Positions 23,415 to 32,962 are shown, counted from the first letter of the stretch. The stretch: DNA of 64,000 nt from Opacimonas sp014872805 (GCA_014872805.1 WKFN01000005.1:77317-141316), one strand, 5' to 3'. Notes: generated by a model from the letters alone, not told the origin. Translations and numbers: made by a program.

Positions 23415-25079
23415 ATGAATACAAAAAAAGCCTCCATCTTAGTGGTTGACGATGAAATGAATATTTTAAAGTCAATGCGCCGATTGTTTCGTAACAACGG
23501 ATACGATGTACACACTGCAGAGTCTGGAGCAGAAGCCTTAAACATACTGGATAAACAGTCAAATATTCAACTAGTGCTATCCGATTTCAGAATGCCCCAA
23601 ATGAATGGAGGCGAGTTACTATCGGAGATCAAACTTCGTCACCCACACATCGTCAGCATGATTATCTCTGGTTACACTGACTTTAATTCAGCGTTGACTG
23701 TATTGAACAATGGCACAGCCTTCAAATTTTTAACGAAGCCTTGGGATAATCAGAACCTGCTGGCCGAAATGGACGAAGCTTTAGCCCATGCCAAAGCACG
23801 TGAGGCAGAAAGTAATTTATTAATGGATACAAACTGTCTAAAAGCTCAAAACGCGTTTCAAGCTGCCGTAGAAGAATGTCAACTTGGTCATGATAACCAT
23901 TGTGCAATGTATTTTACGATTGAAAACGCTTTAGATCTAAAACGGAACGGCTGTGCGCTTGATTCAATACTCGTTTCACTAGCTCATGAAATTCAGAGCT
24001 TTTGTCATATTCCTGTTCGCTTTTTTCAACCTAATGATTCAGAAATTCTCGCCTTGGTTCCATGGCCAGACAACGAAACAATAGCCACTAAAATGCCGCA
24101 ACTCATTCGTACTATTTGTGATTCGCAATGGATTTTAGAAAACGAACTAGTCATCGATTTGGCCTCGAGCTATTTTGCCACAAATGATTTGAATGTTGCC
24201 CAAAATTATCTATATGAAACGTTAAAAGAAGCTAGAGTTTTATTGCGTTCTCAAGAAGAGTATGTGGCGATCACCGAGCAATACATCCAAGCCAAAAAGC
24301 GCCAGCTAACGATCAAATCGGATGTTGCGAAAGCCCTAAATAGTAATCAGTTTAGTTTGATGTATCAGCCCAAAGTGACTATGTCAAACGGTTTAATTCA
24401 AAGTGCGGAAGTGTTACTGCGCTGGAAACACGAAAAATTAGGCTGGATTTCTCCTATTGAATTTATTGAAATTGCGGAAAATGATGGGCAAATCATCGGC
24501 ATCGGTGATTGGGTACTCAAACACGGGATCGCCCAGTTGTCGCGATTGGTGCGTATGAGTCACCATTTTGAACGCTTATCAATCAACGTATCGGTTAATC
24601 AATTAACCAATCTAAATATCATTAATACGATTAAACAGCATCTGGCAGAATATCAAGTGGATGCGTCGAAACTCGTAATTGAAGTAACGGAAACGAGTTT
24701 GATTAAAAACCTAACATTGATCAGTAAAACACTGAATGGGTTAAAACAGCTTGGTGTCAAAATTGCCATTGATGATTTTGGGGTGGGGTATTCTTCATTT
24801 GCTTATTTAAGCAAATTACCGATTGATATACTTAAGATTGACCGAGCGTTAATTGATGATATTGAATACAATACGGATACGCAAATTCTCATTAGTAACT
24901 TAGTACAAACCTGCCATGAATTGAATATTGAAGTGGTTGCTGAGGGAATTGAAACCCAGTCTGTGCTAGAAAAAGTCAATGTGACAAAGTGCGATTACGT
25001 GCAAGGAAATTTTTACTCAGCTCCTGTCCAACTTAAAGAAATAGAGCATATGTTGGTTGCTCAACCCTTTCGTCAGTAA
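23415..25079 (+). CDS. REC-EAL response regulator (c-di-GMP phosphodiesterase)
   Basis: A 554-residue cytoplasmic regulator. The receiver (residues 8-125) has the acid pair VVDDE, phospho-Asp in LSDFRMPQMNG, SGYTD and the Lys of LTKPWD. A helical and unassigned part (150-300) follows. The EAL domain (about 310-550) shows EVLLRW in place of the classical E-A-L, then NVSVNQL, EVTETS, IDDFGVGYSS, LKIDRAL and VAEGIET, so the metal-binding Glu, Asn, Asp-Asp, Lys and late Glu are all kept and the enzyme should break c-di-GMP to pGpG. Cotranscribed with the porin gene and next to the HTH-REC gene. Sensor kinase not seen. Confidence 0.9.
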   Translation: MNTKKASILVVDDEMNILKSMRRLFRNNGYDVHTAESGAEALNILDKQSNIQLVLSDFRMPQMNGGELLSEIKLRHPHIVSMIISGYTDFNSALTVLNNGTAFKFLTKPWDNQNLLAEMDEALAHAKAREAESNLLMDTNCLKAQNAFQAAVEECQLGHDNHCAMYFTIENALDLKRNGCALDSILVSLAHEIQSFCHIPVRFFQPNDSEILALVPWPDNETIATKMPQLIRTICDSQWILENELVIDLASSYFATNDLNVAQNYLYETLKEARVLLRSQEEYVAITEQYIQAKKRQLTIKSDVAKALNSNQFSLMYQPKVTMSNGLIQSAEVLLRWKHEKLGWISPIEFIEIAENDGQIIGIGDWVLKHGIAQLSRLVRMSHHFERLSINVSVNQLTNLNIINTIKQHLAEYQVDASKLVIEVTETSLIKNLTLISKTLNGLKQLGVKIAIDDFGVGYSSFAYLSKLPIDILKIDRALIDDIEYNTDTQILISNLVQTCHELNIEVVAEGIETQSVLEKVNVTKCDYVQGNFYSAPVQLKEIEHMLVAQPFRQ

Positions 25080-25230
25080 ACGCAAGCCTTTTCATAAAAG
25101 TACATGGTCGAACTATATTTTTGAGATCGTCGTTAAACCGAATTGTTGCACATGATCTTCTCCCCAAAATATTTGCCTTCCCATACAGATCCTTTAAACT
25201 TATCGACCAATTCATTGAGTTGAGGTCTGT

Positions 25231-26250
25231 ATGTTTACCAAAAGTGTTCTATCCAGTGTTTTTGCTCTTTTACTGTTTTCCAGTTGCTTGAGTTGGGCAA
25301 ATCAAATTGAAACCAGTAAGCAGGGGCCAATTGCCATCGCATTACACGGTGGAGCCGGAACATTATCTCCTCAACAATTCACACCTGAACTGAAAGCGCA
25401 ATATTATGCGAAACTCTCAGAGGCATTAGAAGTAGGTTATCGAATCTTGCAAACAGGTGCTGATGGACAAGACGCCGTGGTTGCCGCCATTATGATTTTG
25501 GAGAATTCTCCTTTATTCAATGCCGGCGTTGGCGCGGTGTATACATTTAATGCTGAGCACGAATTAGACGCCTCAATCATGCATGGTAAAACCAGAGAAG
25601 CTGGGGCAATAGCCGGTGTGAAACACATCAAAAATCCAATTTTGGCAGCGCAAGCGGTCATGAATCATTCGGTGCATGTCATGCTCAGTGGTGATGGTGC
25701 GGAAACGTTTGCTGAACAATTTGCGATTGAACGCGTAGACAACACCCATTTTAATACTCAGCGTCGTTTGCAATCTTTGCACAAAGCCAAAGCACGTATC
25801 AAGCGACAAGCTTCGCTGAATTATCAACACCCAGAAAAATTTGGTACCGTAGGAGTGGTTGTGCTCGATCAATTAGGTAATTTAGTGGCAGGCACCTCGA
25901 CCGGTGGTATGACTGCGAAGCGTTTTGGGCGCATTGGGGATTCTCCAATCATCGGCGCAGGAACCTTTGCTGATAATGCTTCATGTGCCGTTTCAGCGAC
26001 AGGGCACGGTGAGTATTTTATTCGTTATCAAGTCGCCAGTGATATTTGTAAGCGCATGACTTATCAAAATCTTTCCTTAGCGGAAGCGGCCGATGAGGTC
26101 ATTAATCGAGTGTTAGTTGACGCTGGGGGTGACGGTGGAATCGTGGCGGTAGATGCTCAAGGTAATGTGGCAATGCCGTTTAATACCACAGGTATGTATC
26201 GCGCCAGTATTGATGCAAATGGTGTTAAAACAGTAGCGATTTTTGAGTAA
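25231..26250 (+). CDS. Exported isoaspartyl peptidase / L-asparaginase (type 2)
   Basis: A 339-residue N-terminal-nucleophile hydrolase. It splits beta-aspartyl dipeptides and, more slowly, asparagine. A signal peptide (MFTKSVLSSVFALLLFSS) points to the periplasm, whereas many relatives (E. coli IaaA) lack a classical one. The family signs are IALHGGAGT near residue 35, GVGAVYTFNAEHELDASIM, and the autocleavage site KFGTVGVVVLD near residue 207, whose Thr becomes the nucleophile after maturation. TGHGEYF also fits. The gene ends 9 bp before the hrpA start, so the two could share a transcript, though they have no known common task. Confidence 0.88.
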   Translation: MFTKSVLSSVFALLLFSSCLSWANQIETSKQGPIAIALHGGAGTLSPQQFTPELKAQYYAKLSEALEVGYRILQTGADGQDAVVAAIMILENSPLFNAGVGAVYTFNAEHELDASIMHGKTREAGAIAGVKHIKNPILAAQAVMNHSVHVMLSGDGAETFAEQFAIERVDNTHFNTQRRLQSLHKAKARIKRQASLNYQHPEKFGTVGVVVLDQLGNLVAGTSTGGMTAKRFGRIGDSPIIGAGTFADNASCAVSATGHGEYFIRYQVASDICKRMTYQNLSLAEAADEVINRVLVDAGGDGGIVAVDAQGNVAMPFNTTGMYRASIDANGVKTVAIFE

Positions 26251-26259
26251 TTGACACAG

Positions 26260-29200
26260 ATGGCATTGACTCCAGAGCAACAGGCTCAACGACAATCACA
26301 GATTCCCAAAATAACGTATCCAGATTTACCGGTTGCGCTTAAAAAAGACGAAATCAAAGAAGCGCTTGCCAAGCATCAAGTGATCATTGTGGCGGGGGAG
26401 ACCGGGTCAGGAAAAACCACACAGCTACCCAAAATCTGTTTGGAACTTGGCCGCGGGGTTGCAGGTATCATTGCGCATACTCAACCTCGTCGCTTAGCGG
26501 CTCGCTCAGTCGCAGACCGCATTGCTTCAGAATTAGGTGTTGCTGTGGGTGGGGTCGTTGGATGTAAAATTCGCTTTAGTGATCGTTCGGCGGACAACAC
26601 CCTAGTTAAGCTGATGACAGATGGGATATTACTCGCTGAGATCCAACACGACAAACTCTTGTCTCGCTATGACACTATCATCATTGACGAAGCCCACGAA
26701 CGCTCATTAAATATCGATTTCTTGTTGGGCTATCTCAAACAGCTATTACCTCGCCGTCCTGAGTTAAAGGTGATAATTACCTCAGCGACCATCGATCCTG
26801 AACGGTTTTCTAAGCATTTTAATGATGCCCCAATGGTCACTGTTTCTGGGCGTACTTATCCAGTTGAAATTCGCTATCAACCACTGTTTGATGAACACTC
26901 TGATGGTGACGGCGATCTCGCAACGGGCTTAGTCGACGCTGTGAATGTCTTGCGCCGTGAACCTTTGGGTGACATATTGATATTTTTGAGTGGTGAGCGC
27001 GAAATCCGAGAAATTGAAACCACCCTTAACAAACAAAAATGGCGTAACACCGAAGTCATACCGTTATACGCTCGATTAGCCGCCAGCGAGCAAAACAAAA
27101 TCTTTGCTCCACATACAGGGCAACGCATTATCCTTGCCACTAATGTGGCCGAGACCTCTTTGACGGTACCGGGTATTCGCTATGTAATCGATCCTGGTTA
27201 TGCGCGAATATCGCGTTATAGTTATCGTACCAAAGTGCAACGTTTGCCGATTGAAGCGATTTCACAAGCGTCAGCGCAACAGCGAGCGGGTCGTTGTGGT
27301 CGTGTCGCAGATGGGATCTGTATTCGCTTGTATAGCGAAGAAGATTTTGTTACCCGGCCAGAATTTACCGATCCTGAGATCTTAAGAACCAACCTTGCTT
27401 CGGTCATCTTGCAAATGCTCGGGCTTGGTTTGGGGGATATTCAATCTTTTCCATTTGTGCAAGCGCCCGATCAGCGCTTTATCAATGATGGCATGCGTCT
27501 GTTAGAAGAGTTAAACGCAATCGTCAAACACAAGCGAACACTCTCACTCACGCCTTTGGGCAAACAATTAGCGAAATTGCCCGTCGACCCTCGCTATGCA
27601 CGCATGGTGGTGGCCGCCAAAAACTCACCAGCGCTACCTGTTGTCAGTATCATTGTTGCCGGTTTAAGTATTCAAGATCCCCGTGAAAGGCCTTTGGATA
27701 AGCAACAACAAGCTGATGAAATGCATCGCGAGTTTGCGGATGATGATTCTGATTTTATTACGTTATATAACATCTATCAGGCTTTCATTGAGGCCAAAGC
27801 CAATCTCAATAACTCACAGTTGCGCAAATGGTGCAAAAAGCACTTCCTACATTATTTGAGGATGCGTGAGTGGCAGGATATTATTTTCCAAATCCAGCAA
27901 GTCGCAAAGCAGCTCAAATTTTTACCCACAGGCGAGCAAGAGCCCGATTATCGAGATATCCATTGTGCTTTGGCTTCTGGGTTACTTTCGCATGTTGCGA
28001 TGCATGATAAAGACCGAGATTTTATCGGGGCTCGCAATGCTAAGCTCATGATCTTTCCAGGCTCCCCATTAGCTAAAAAGCGTCCAAAATGGATGATGGC
28101 AGCGGAACTCGTTGAAACTTCCCGCTTATTCGCGCGATATGTTGCGAGAATTGAACCTCATTGGTTAGAGCCACTGGCTGGACACCTCAGCAAAAGCCAT
28201 TTATCAGAGCCGTATTGGTCAGCCAAGAAGGGAGCGGCGATGGCGCTTGAAAAAGTCACGCTGTTTGGACTCCCTATTGTGGCGCAACGTCGCATCGTGA
28301 TCAGTCAACGCGAGCCACAGATTGCACGAGAATTATTGATCCGTGAAGCGTTGGTCAATGGCTTCACCCGCATGAAGTATGAGTTCTTACAACACAATCA
28401 AGCGCAAGTTGATGTGGTGGTTGAATCAGAACAAAAAACCCGCCGACGTGATTTGCTCGTCAGTGAAGACGTGTTAGTCGATTTTTACCAAGAGCGGATC
28501 CCAGAGCACGTTGTATCCGAAGCGAGTCTGCGCAAATGGCTGCAGAAACTCTCCGATACGAGTATGCTCAAATTTGACGCTACCATGCTGTGGCACAATG
28601 AAATTGGGTCAAATGCGTTGCTCGCTTATCCAGACACATGGCAACAAGGTGCTTTGACCTTGCCCTTAACGTATGTGTTTTCGCCCAATAGTGAAGATGA
28701 TGGTGTGACTGTCCATATTCCACTGGCTTTGCTTAATCAAGTCACTCCAAACGGCTTTGAGTGGCTGGTACCAGGATGTCGTCATGAGTTATTAGTGACC
28801 TTGATTAAAAGCCTTCCCAAACGGTTACGCCGCAATTTTGTTCCGGTTCCGCATTATGCGGATGCGTGTTTAGCAGCCCTAGACCCTACGGATGAAGAGG
28901 GTAATTATCACGCACTGTTACCCGCATTAGCGGATAAATTGGGCAAAATGAGTGGTATGCGATTTGATGTTGAACAGTGGGACGATATTGCTTTACCAGA
29001 ACACTTGCAGATGCGTTATGCGGTGGTTGATGACAAGGGTAAAGTAATTCGTGCAGGGCGCGATTTACTTGAGTTAAAAGACGCTCTCAAAGAACGCATT
29101 CAGGCGTCTTTAGAGCAAGTTGCTACGCCCGAATTAGAACAATCTGGGTTAGTCGAATGGAATTTTGTTGACTTACCTGAGACGTTTACGCATAAAACGG

Positions 29201-30015
29201 CTGGCTTTTCGATTCAAGGATATCCAGGATTGGTGGCTGAGTCTAACTCAGTTGCGATTAAAATATTTGATCAGCCTCATGTAGCTCAGGCATCTCATCA
29301 GCAAGGGTTGTATAAACTGATTCAACTTGCTATACCATCCCCCATAAAATACTTGCATGAAAAGCTGCCCAACAAAGCCAAGCTTGGGTTGTATTATAAT
29401 CCGTTTGGCAAAGTGGCAGCCTTGATTGACGATTGCATTATTGCTGGGGTTGCACATTGTGTACAAGAGTACAAAAAACAACAGAATGTCACTGACATTC
29501 GTGACAAAACGTCGTTTGCTGAGGTGTGTGAGTTTGTTCGAGAGCACATTAATGATGAGGTGTTGGCTATAGCGAAGCAAGTTGAAGCGGGTCTGACCTG
29601 TGCGAATGACATTAAAAAGTCCACTAAAGGTAATATTCCACTGACCATGCTCGAAGCCGTAGGACATATTAAGAGCCATTTAGATGAGCTCGTCTACCCA
29701 CACTTTGTATCAGATATTGGTGCTGAGCGGCTAGGGGATTGGCAACGTTACTTGCAAGCTTTACGCAAGCGAGTTGACAAGCTGAAAATCGACCCCACTA
29801 AGGATCGCTTGCATCAAATCCAAATTGATAAAATCAATGCACAGATCCAAAAACTCAAAAATACGCTGCAAAAAGGCACCGCACTACCCGATAACTATTA
29901 TGAGTTACGGTGGATGGTAGAAGAGTTGCGAGTGTCTTTTTTTGCGCAGCAACTCGGCACGAAATATCCGATATCCAGCAAGCGCATTGAGCAAGCGATT
30001 ACTCAGCTTACTTAG
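26260..30015 (+). CDS. hrpA: ATP-dependent RNA helicase HrpA
   Basis: A 1251-residue DEAH-box helicase. Visible motifs in order: GETGSGKTTQLPKI (Walker A), TQPRRLAARSVA (Ia), DEAHERSLN (II), ITSATID (III), ILATNVAETSLTVPGIRYVIDPG (V) and QRAGRCGRV (VI). The helicase-associated OB-fold region and the long C-terminal domain of HrpA follow (from about 600), so it is HrpA and not the shorter HrpB. E. coli HrpA rescues stalled ribosomes by pulling on mRNA. The ATG at 26260 is used, while a TTG at 26251 would add three residues. The C-terminal 100 residues are rich in charged helix. Confidence 0.95.
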   Translation: MALTPEQQAQRQSQIPKITYPDLPVALKKDEIKEALAKHQVIIVAGETGSGKTTQLPKICLELGRGVAGIIAHTQPRRLAARSVADRIASELGVAVGGVVGCKIRFSDRSADNTLVKLMTDGILLAEIQHDKLLSRYDTIIIDEAHERSLNIDFLLGYLKQLLPRRPELKVIITSATIDPERFSKHFNDAPMVTVSGRTYPVEIRYQPLFDEHSDGDGDLATGLVDAVNVLRREPLGDILIFLSGEREIREIETTLNKQKWRNTEVIPLYARLAASEQNKIFAPHTGQRIILATNVAETSLTVPGIRYVIDPGYARISRYSYRTKVQRLPIEAISQASAQQRAGRCGRVADGICIRLYSEEDFVTRPEFTDPEILRTNLASVILQMLGLGLGDIQSFPFVQAPDQRFINDGMRLLEELNAIVKHKRTLSLTPLGKQLAKLPVDPRYARMVVAAKNSPALPVVSIIVAGLSIQDPRERPLDKQQQADEMHREFADDDSDFITLYNIYQAFIEAKANLNNSQLRKWCKKHFLHYLRMREWQDIIFQIQQVAKQLKFLPTGEQEPDYRDIHCALASGLLSHVAMHDKDRDFIGARNAKLMIFPGSPLAKKRPKWMMAAELVETSRLFARYVARIEPHWLEPLAGHLSKSHLSEPYWSAKKGAAMALEKVTLFGLPIVAQRRIVISQREPQIARELLIREALVNGFTRMKYEFLQHNQAQVDVVVESEQKTRRRDLLVSEDVLVDFYQERIPEHVVSEASLRKWLQKLSDTSMLKFDATMLWHNEIGSNALLAYPDTWQQGALTLPLTYVFSPNSEDDGVTVHIPLALLNQVTPNGFEWLVPGCRHELLVTLIKSLPKRLRRNFVPVPHYADACLAALDPTDEEGNYHALLPALADKLGKMSGMRFDVEQWDDIALPEHLQMRYAVVDDKGKVIRAGRDLLELKDALKERIQASLEQVATPELEQSGLVEWNFVDLPETFTHKTAGFSIQGYPGLVAESNSVAIKIFDQPHVAQASHQQGLYKLIQLAIPSPIKYLHEKLPNKAKLGLYYNPFGKVAALIDDCIIAGVAHCVQEYKKQQNVTDIRDKTSFAEVCEFVREHINDEVLAIAKQVEAGLTCANDIKKSTKGNIPLTMLEAVGHIKSHLDELVYPHFVSDIGAERLGDWQRYLQALRKRVDKLKIDPTKDRLHQIQIDKINAQIQKLKNTLQKGTALPDNYYELRWMVEELRVSFFAQQLGTKYPISSKRIEQAITQLT

Positions 30016-30119
30016 AGTAAAGTCGTTTTTTATGAATTAGGTTACTTTGACAAATAAATAGTTTACGCCTAAACCTAAATAGTAATAGTTGGATTGATTT
30101 TTCATGGAGTTTATAAATC

Positions 30120-30407
30120 TTGGCGTACGCAGATAATCGCAATTTTTACCGCATGTTGATCAATGCACAATGCAAAATTCGTTTTGATGAGCAACAGGTA
30201 ATGGGTGTATGTAAGGATCTCAGCGCCACGGGAATGTCGTTTGCTTTAACCCAACAAAAATTTCCCGTTGGCACCATGCTAGAGATTGAAATCGATTCTC
30301 AAAATCGAGAGGTCCCGTCTTTTTCCGCACAAGTGGAAGTTATTCGACCAGCGGTTCAGCGCGGCGATGAGTATGTGATTGGGGTAAAGTTTCACAAAAT
30401 GTACTAA
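30120..30407 (+). CDS. PilZ-domain protein (c-di-GMP receptor)
   Basis: A 95-residue single-domain PilZ protein. Both c-di-GMP contacts are present: RNFYR near residue 7 (RxxxR) and DLSATG near residue 36 (the D/N-x-S-x-x-G box). The fold then follows the usual beta barrel (GTMLEIEIDSQNREVPSFSAQVEVIRP). It begins with TTG, with GGAG about 11 nt upstream. An ATG at 30104 is in another frame. The target protein is not known. With the REC-EAL enzyme at 23415 it is the second c-di-GMP gene in the window. It converges with rnhA and overlaps it by 4 bp. Confidence 0.85.
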   Translation: MAYADNRNFYRMLINAQCKIRFDEQQVMGVCKDLSATGMSFALTQQKFPVGTMLEIEIDSQNREVPSFSAQVEVIRPAVQRGDEYVIGVKFHKMY

Positions 30408-30874
30408 ATTTGATAGCCGGTATCGGGCTGACCGTTACCGGCTTTTGCATACTCTGCCGCTTTTCGCGCAAGCTCATCACAACGCTCGTTTTCAGGATGA
30501 CCTGAGTGCCCCTTTACCCAAAACCATTCAATAGTATGCCGGGCAATTGCTTTGTCCAAAGCTTGCCATAAGTCGACGTTTTTTACGGGTTGCTTGCTGG
30601 CGGTTCGCCAGTTGTTTTTGCGCCAGTTGTGGATCCATTGATTAATGCCATTTTTGACATACGTACTATCGGTTGTGAGGCTGACACGACAAGGTTGAGT
30701 AAGGGCTTCTAAGGCTTTAATGGCAGCTAATAACTCCATGCGATTATTGGTGGTTAAGGTAAACCCTTCAGCGAGTTCTTTGCGTTTACCACCGTAAGAT
30801 AAAATAGCGCCATAACCGCCAGGGCCAGGATTATCGAGACAACTCCCATCTGTCCAAATTTGCACATGTTTCAT
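30404..30874 (-). CDS. rnhA: Ribonuclease HI
   Basis: A 156-residue type 1 ribonuclease H that removes RNA from RNA-DNA hybrids. It has the normal length when started at ATG 30874 (GGAAG upstream). A longer frame to 30949 would run over the dnaQ start. Catalytic residues: Asp in IWTDGSCLDNPGPGGYG, Glu in NNRMELLAAI, Asp in LTTDSTYVKNGI and the late Asp near NERCDELARKAA. Diverges from dnaQ across about 70 bp, as in E. coli and many gammaproteobacteria. Confidence 0.95.
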   Translation of the reverse strand: MKHVQIWTDGSCLDNPGPGGYGAILSYGGKRKELAEGFTLTTNNRMELLAAIKALEALTQPCRVSLTTDSTYVKNGINQWIHNWRKNNWRTASKQPVKNVDLWQALDKAIARHTIEWFWVKGHSGHPENERCDELARKAAEYAKAGNGQPDTGYQI

Positions 30875-30947
30875 GCTGAGAACTTCCGCTAATGGTTTAA
30901 AATCTTGATATACTATCCTACAAGCATAACACACAGTGAGTTTGAAC

Positions 30948-31667
30948 ATGCGTCAAATTGTTTTAGATACTGAAACGACGGGGATGAACCGCGAAACGGG
31001 GGGGCATTTTACCGAAGGCCATCGGATTATTGAAATCGGTTGTGTTGAACTGGTTGATCGAAAGTTGACCGGCAATCATTTCCATGTGTACATCAACCCC
31101 CAGCAACCAGTTGATCCTGAAGCATTCGCTGTGCATGGGATCAGTGATGACTTTTTGGCAGATAAACCGGTGTTCAAAGACGTCGCCCAAGATTTTATTG
31201 ATTTTATCCAAGACGCAGAGATTATTGCCCATAATGCACCGTTTGACGTGGGCTTTATGAACTTGGAATTTGCCATGAATCCAGCCACGGCTCTGATCCG
31301 TACAGACCAAATCTGTCAGGTGACGGATAGCTTGGAGCTCGCCAAAAAGCTTCGTCCAGGACAGCGTAATAACCTGGATGCTTTGTGTAAAGAATACGGT
31401 ATTGATAACTCACATCGCGATTTGCACGGAGCATTGCTCGACGCCGAGATCCTTGCCGATGTGTATTTGTTGATGACCTCATCACAAGAAGTGTTGAGCC
31501 TTGACCAACACACTGCGCAAAGTGATGCATCTGGGATTGTACGCATTACGCCACCACAAAAACCATTAAAGGTATTAAGTGCCACGGCCGATGAATTAGA
31601 CGCGCACGAAGCGCGTCTTGATACCATCGAACAAGCAGGAGGGACGTGCTTGTATCGCCAATTATGA
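30948..31667 (+). CDS. dnaQ: DNA polymerase III epsilon subunit (3'-5' proofreading exonuclease)
   Basis: A 239-residue DEDDh exonuclease that proofreads inside the polymerase III core. Motifs: ExoI LDTETTGM, ExoII HNAPFDVGFMN and ExoIII with HRDLHGALLDAEILADVY. The C-terminal tail past 190 is the polymerase-binding part and includes a clamp-binding-like QTxLxxx region only weakly. ATG at 30948 is chosen; the longer frame starts with GTG at 30936. Divergent from rnhA. The tRNA-Asp promoter lies 170 bp downstream. Confidence 0.95.
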   Translation: MRQIVLDTETTGMNRETGGHFTEGHRIIEIGCVELVDRKLTGNHFHVYINPQQPVDPEAFAVHGISDDFLADKPVFKDVAQDFIDFIQDAEIIAHNAPFDVGFMNLEFAMNPATALIRTDQICQVTDSLELAKKLRPGQRNNLDALCKEYGIDNSHRDLHGALLDAEILADVYLLMTSSQEVLSLDQHTAQSDASGIVRITPPQKPLKVLSATADELDAHEARLDTIEQAGGTCLYRQL

Positions 31668-31836
31668 GAATTTTATGGTACGCAGGAAGTTGTTGTTGCT
31701 CGACAAGCTGCCGTTCAAAAAAACGTCAGCCGAAGATGAGTCAGTCTAAAATGTTCCATTAAATAAACAAAAACAGCGGTTTTTGCGCATTATCTGCTCA
31801 AACTCAAAAATATGCTTCATTTTGTTAAAAAATCGG

Positions 31837-31865
31837 TTGACGAGAGGGGCTCATGAACGTATTAT
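31837..31865 (+). promoter_or_regulatory. Promoter of the tRNA-Asp array
   Basis: TTGACG (31837-31842), a 17-bp spacer and TATTAT (31860-31865), followed by the GC-rich discriminator CTGCGCCCGC. This GC-rich stretch is the known sign of stringently controlled stable-RNA promoters. The first tRNA starts 43 bp later. Confidence 0.75.
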
Positions 31866-31908
31866 CTGCGCCCGCAATGAGGTAAAACACATTGTTAGAT
31901 GAAACAGC

Positions 31909-31985
31909 GGAGTGGTAGTTCAGTTGGTTAGAATACCGGCCTGTCACGCCGGGGGTCGCGGGTTCGAGTCCCGTCCACTCCGCCA
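31909..31985 (+). tRNA. tRNA-Asp (GTC), copy 1
   Basis: A 77-nt cloverleaf with acceptor stem GGAGTGG / CCACTCC, G discriminator, encoded CCA, anticodon GTC at 31943-31945 and T-loop GGTTCGAGTCC. First of three identical copies. Confidence 0.97.
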
Positions 31986-32010
31986 TTTTTCATCATTGTT
32001 TGCACGCGCT

Positions 32011-32087
32011 GGAGTGGTAGTTCAGTTGGTTAGAATACCGGCCTGTCACGCCGGGGGTCGCGGGTTCGAGTCCCGTCCACTCCGCCA
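32011..32087 (+). tRNA. tRNA-Asp (GTC), copy 2
   Basis: Identical to copy 1 over all 77 nt, with encoded CCA. The 25-nt spacer differs from the following spacer, so the copies arose as gene duplicates with free spacers. Confidence 0.97.
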
Positions 32088-32118
32088 TGTAAACACACTT
32101 ATCTTTTTGATATACTGC

Positions 32119-32195
32119 GGAGTGGTAGTTCAGTTGGTTAGAATACCGGCCTGTCACGCCGGGGGTCGCGGGTTCGAGTCCCGTCCACTCCGCCA
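32119..32195 (+). tRNA. tRNA-Asp (GTC), copy 3
   Basis: Identical to copies 1 and 2. The final A of its CCA is also the A of an ATG that opens the longest reading of the next gene. No clear terminator follows. Confidence 0.97.
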
Positions 32196-32278
32196 TGTAT
32201 CAGCATATAACTACCTTTGTTATTGAATTTCCTATCAAATTCGTCCATCATCACAAAAAGAATTCCGTCTACGTTCCT

Positions 32279-32962
32279 ATGGACCCTAAACAAATAGCAG
32301 TATGTTTATTGCAAACAGCTGACCACGTCTTTTTAACTTATGATCATGTTCATCGACAGAGATACCCTTTGACTTTTCGTGTTGGCGTTGGAAAAGCGAC
32401 CTATTATCAATCTTTGAAGAATACGTTCTGGCAACGCCAACCCAAACGCCAAATCACGATTGGAGCAAAGATGATTCAAGATAAGTTATCTTCTATCAAT
32501 AGAGCCAGATTATGGCGTACAGCAAAAGAAATAAACACTCAGCGCTATTGGGATGGAAAACTCACTCCACAAACCCTTTTATGTCATACATTGCTCCACG
32601 AATACGCACATTATCATCAAGAAATAAAAGGATATAGGCGAGCAAACCGCGTACACGACGCTGGTTTTTACAGATGTCTCGATGCCTTATATGAAGGTCC
32701 AGTGGCGCAGAGTCTCATGAATGCCTTAAAGGAGCATAACGCATTTTGTGAACTGGATTTTGCTGAATCAGATGAGGCAATGGGTCCAGCAAATTCTCAT
32801 TTTTACGTGGGGCAAATCATATCTTTTGACTATGCTAAAGAGACTCATGTCGCGACCATCTTGAGGGTAAACAGGGTGCGATTAACGGTTGAGTTAAACA
32901 CTGGCTCTAAAATGTACGTCCCAAAATCTCTTGCCAGACCGATTGGCGCAGATAAAAATTAA
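32279..32962 (+). CDS. SprT-like zinc metallopeptidase domain protein
   Basis: A protein of about 227 residues with the zinc motif HEYAH in LLCHTLLHEYAHYHQEIKGYRRANRVHDAGFYRCL: two His plus Glu, with a downstream His (VHDAGF) as the likely third ligand, as in the SprT/WSS family. The C-terminal part is a small beta domain (VGQIISFDYAKETHVATILRVNRVRLTVELNTGSKMYVP). The start is unsure: ATG 32279 is used because the longer ATG at 32195 sits on the CCA end of tRNA-Asp copy 3 and has no ribosome site. No signal peptide, so cytoplasmic. Function unknown; the best-known relatives handle DNA-protein crosslinks. Its tail overlaps the next gene by 4 bp. Confidence 0.65.
   Translation: MDPKQIAVCLLQTADHVFLTYDHVHRQRYPLTFRVGVGKATYYQSLKNTFWQRQPKRQITIGAKMIQDKLSSINRARLWRTAKEINTQRYWDGKLTPQTLLCHTLLHEYAHYHQEIKGYRRANRVHDAGFYRCLDALYEGPVAQSLMNALKEHNAFCELDFAESDEAMGPANSHFYVGQIISFDYAKETHVATILRVNRVRLTVELNTGSKMYVPKSLARPIGADKN

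Noticed and set aside
31912..32195. Possible CRISPR-like array (three identical units)
   Set aside because: The repeat units are complete tRNA genes with unequal spacers; no cas genes anywhere in the window.
31912..32226. A 104-residue frame and a minus-strand 67-residue frame over the tRNA array
   Set aside because: They are translations of three tRNA-Asp genes and their spacers, hence the repeated peptide.
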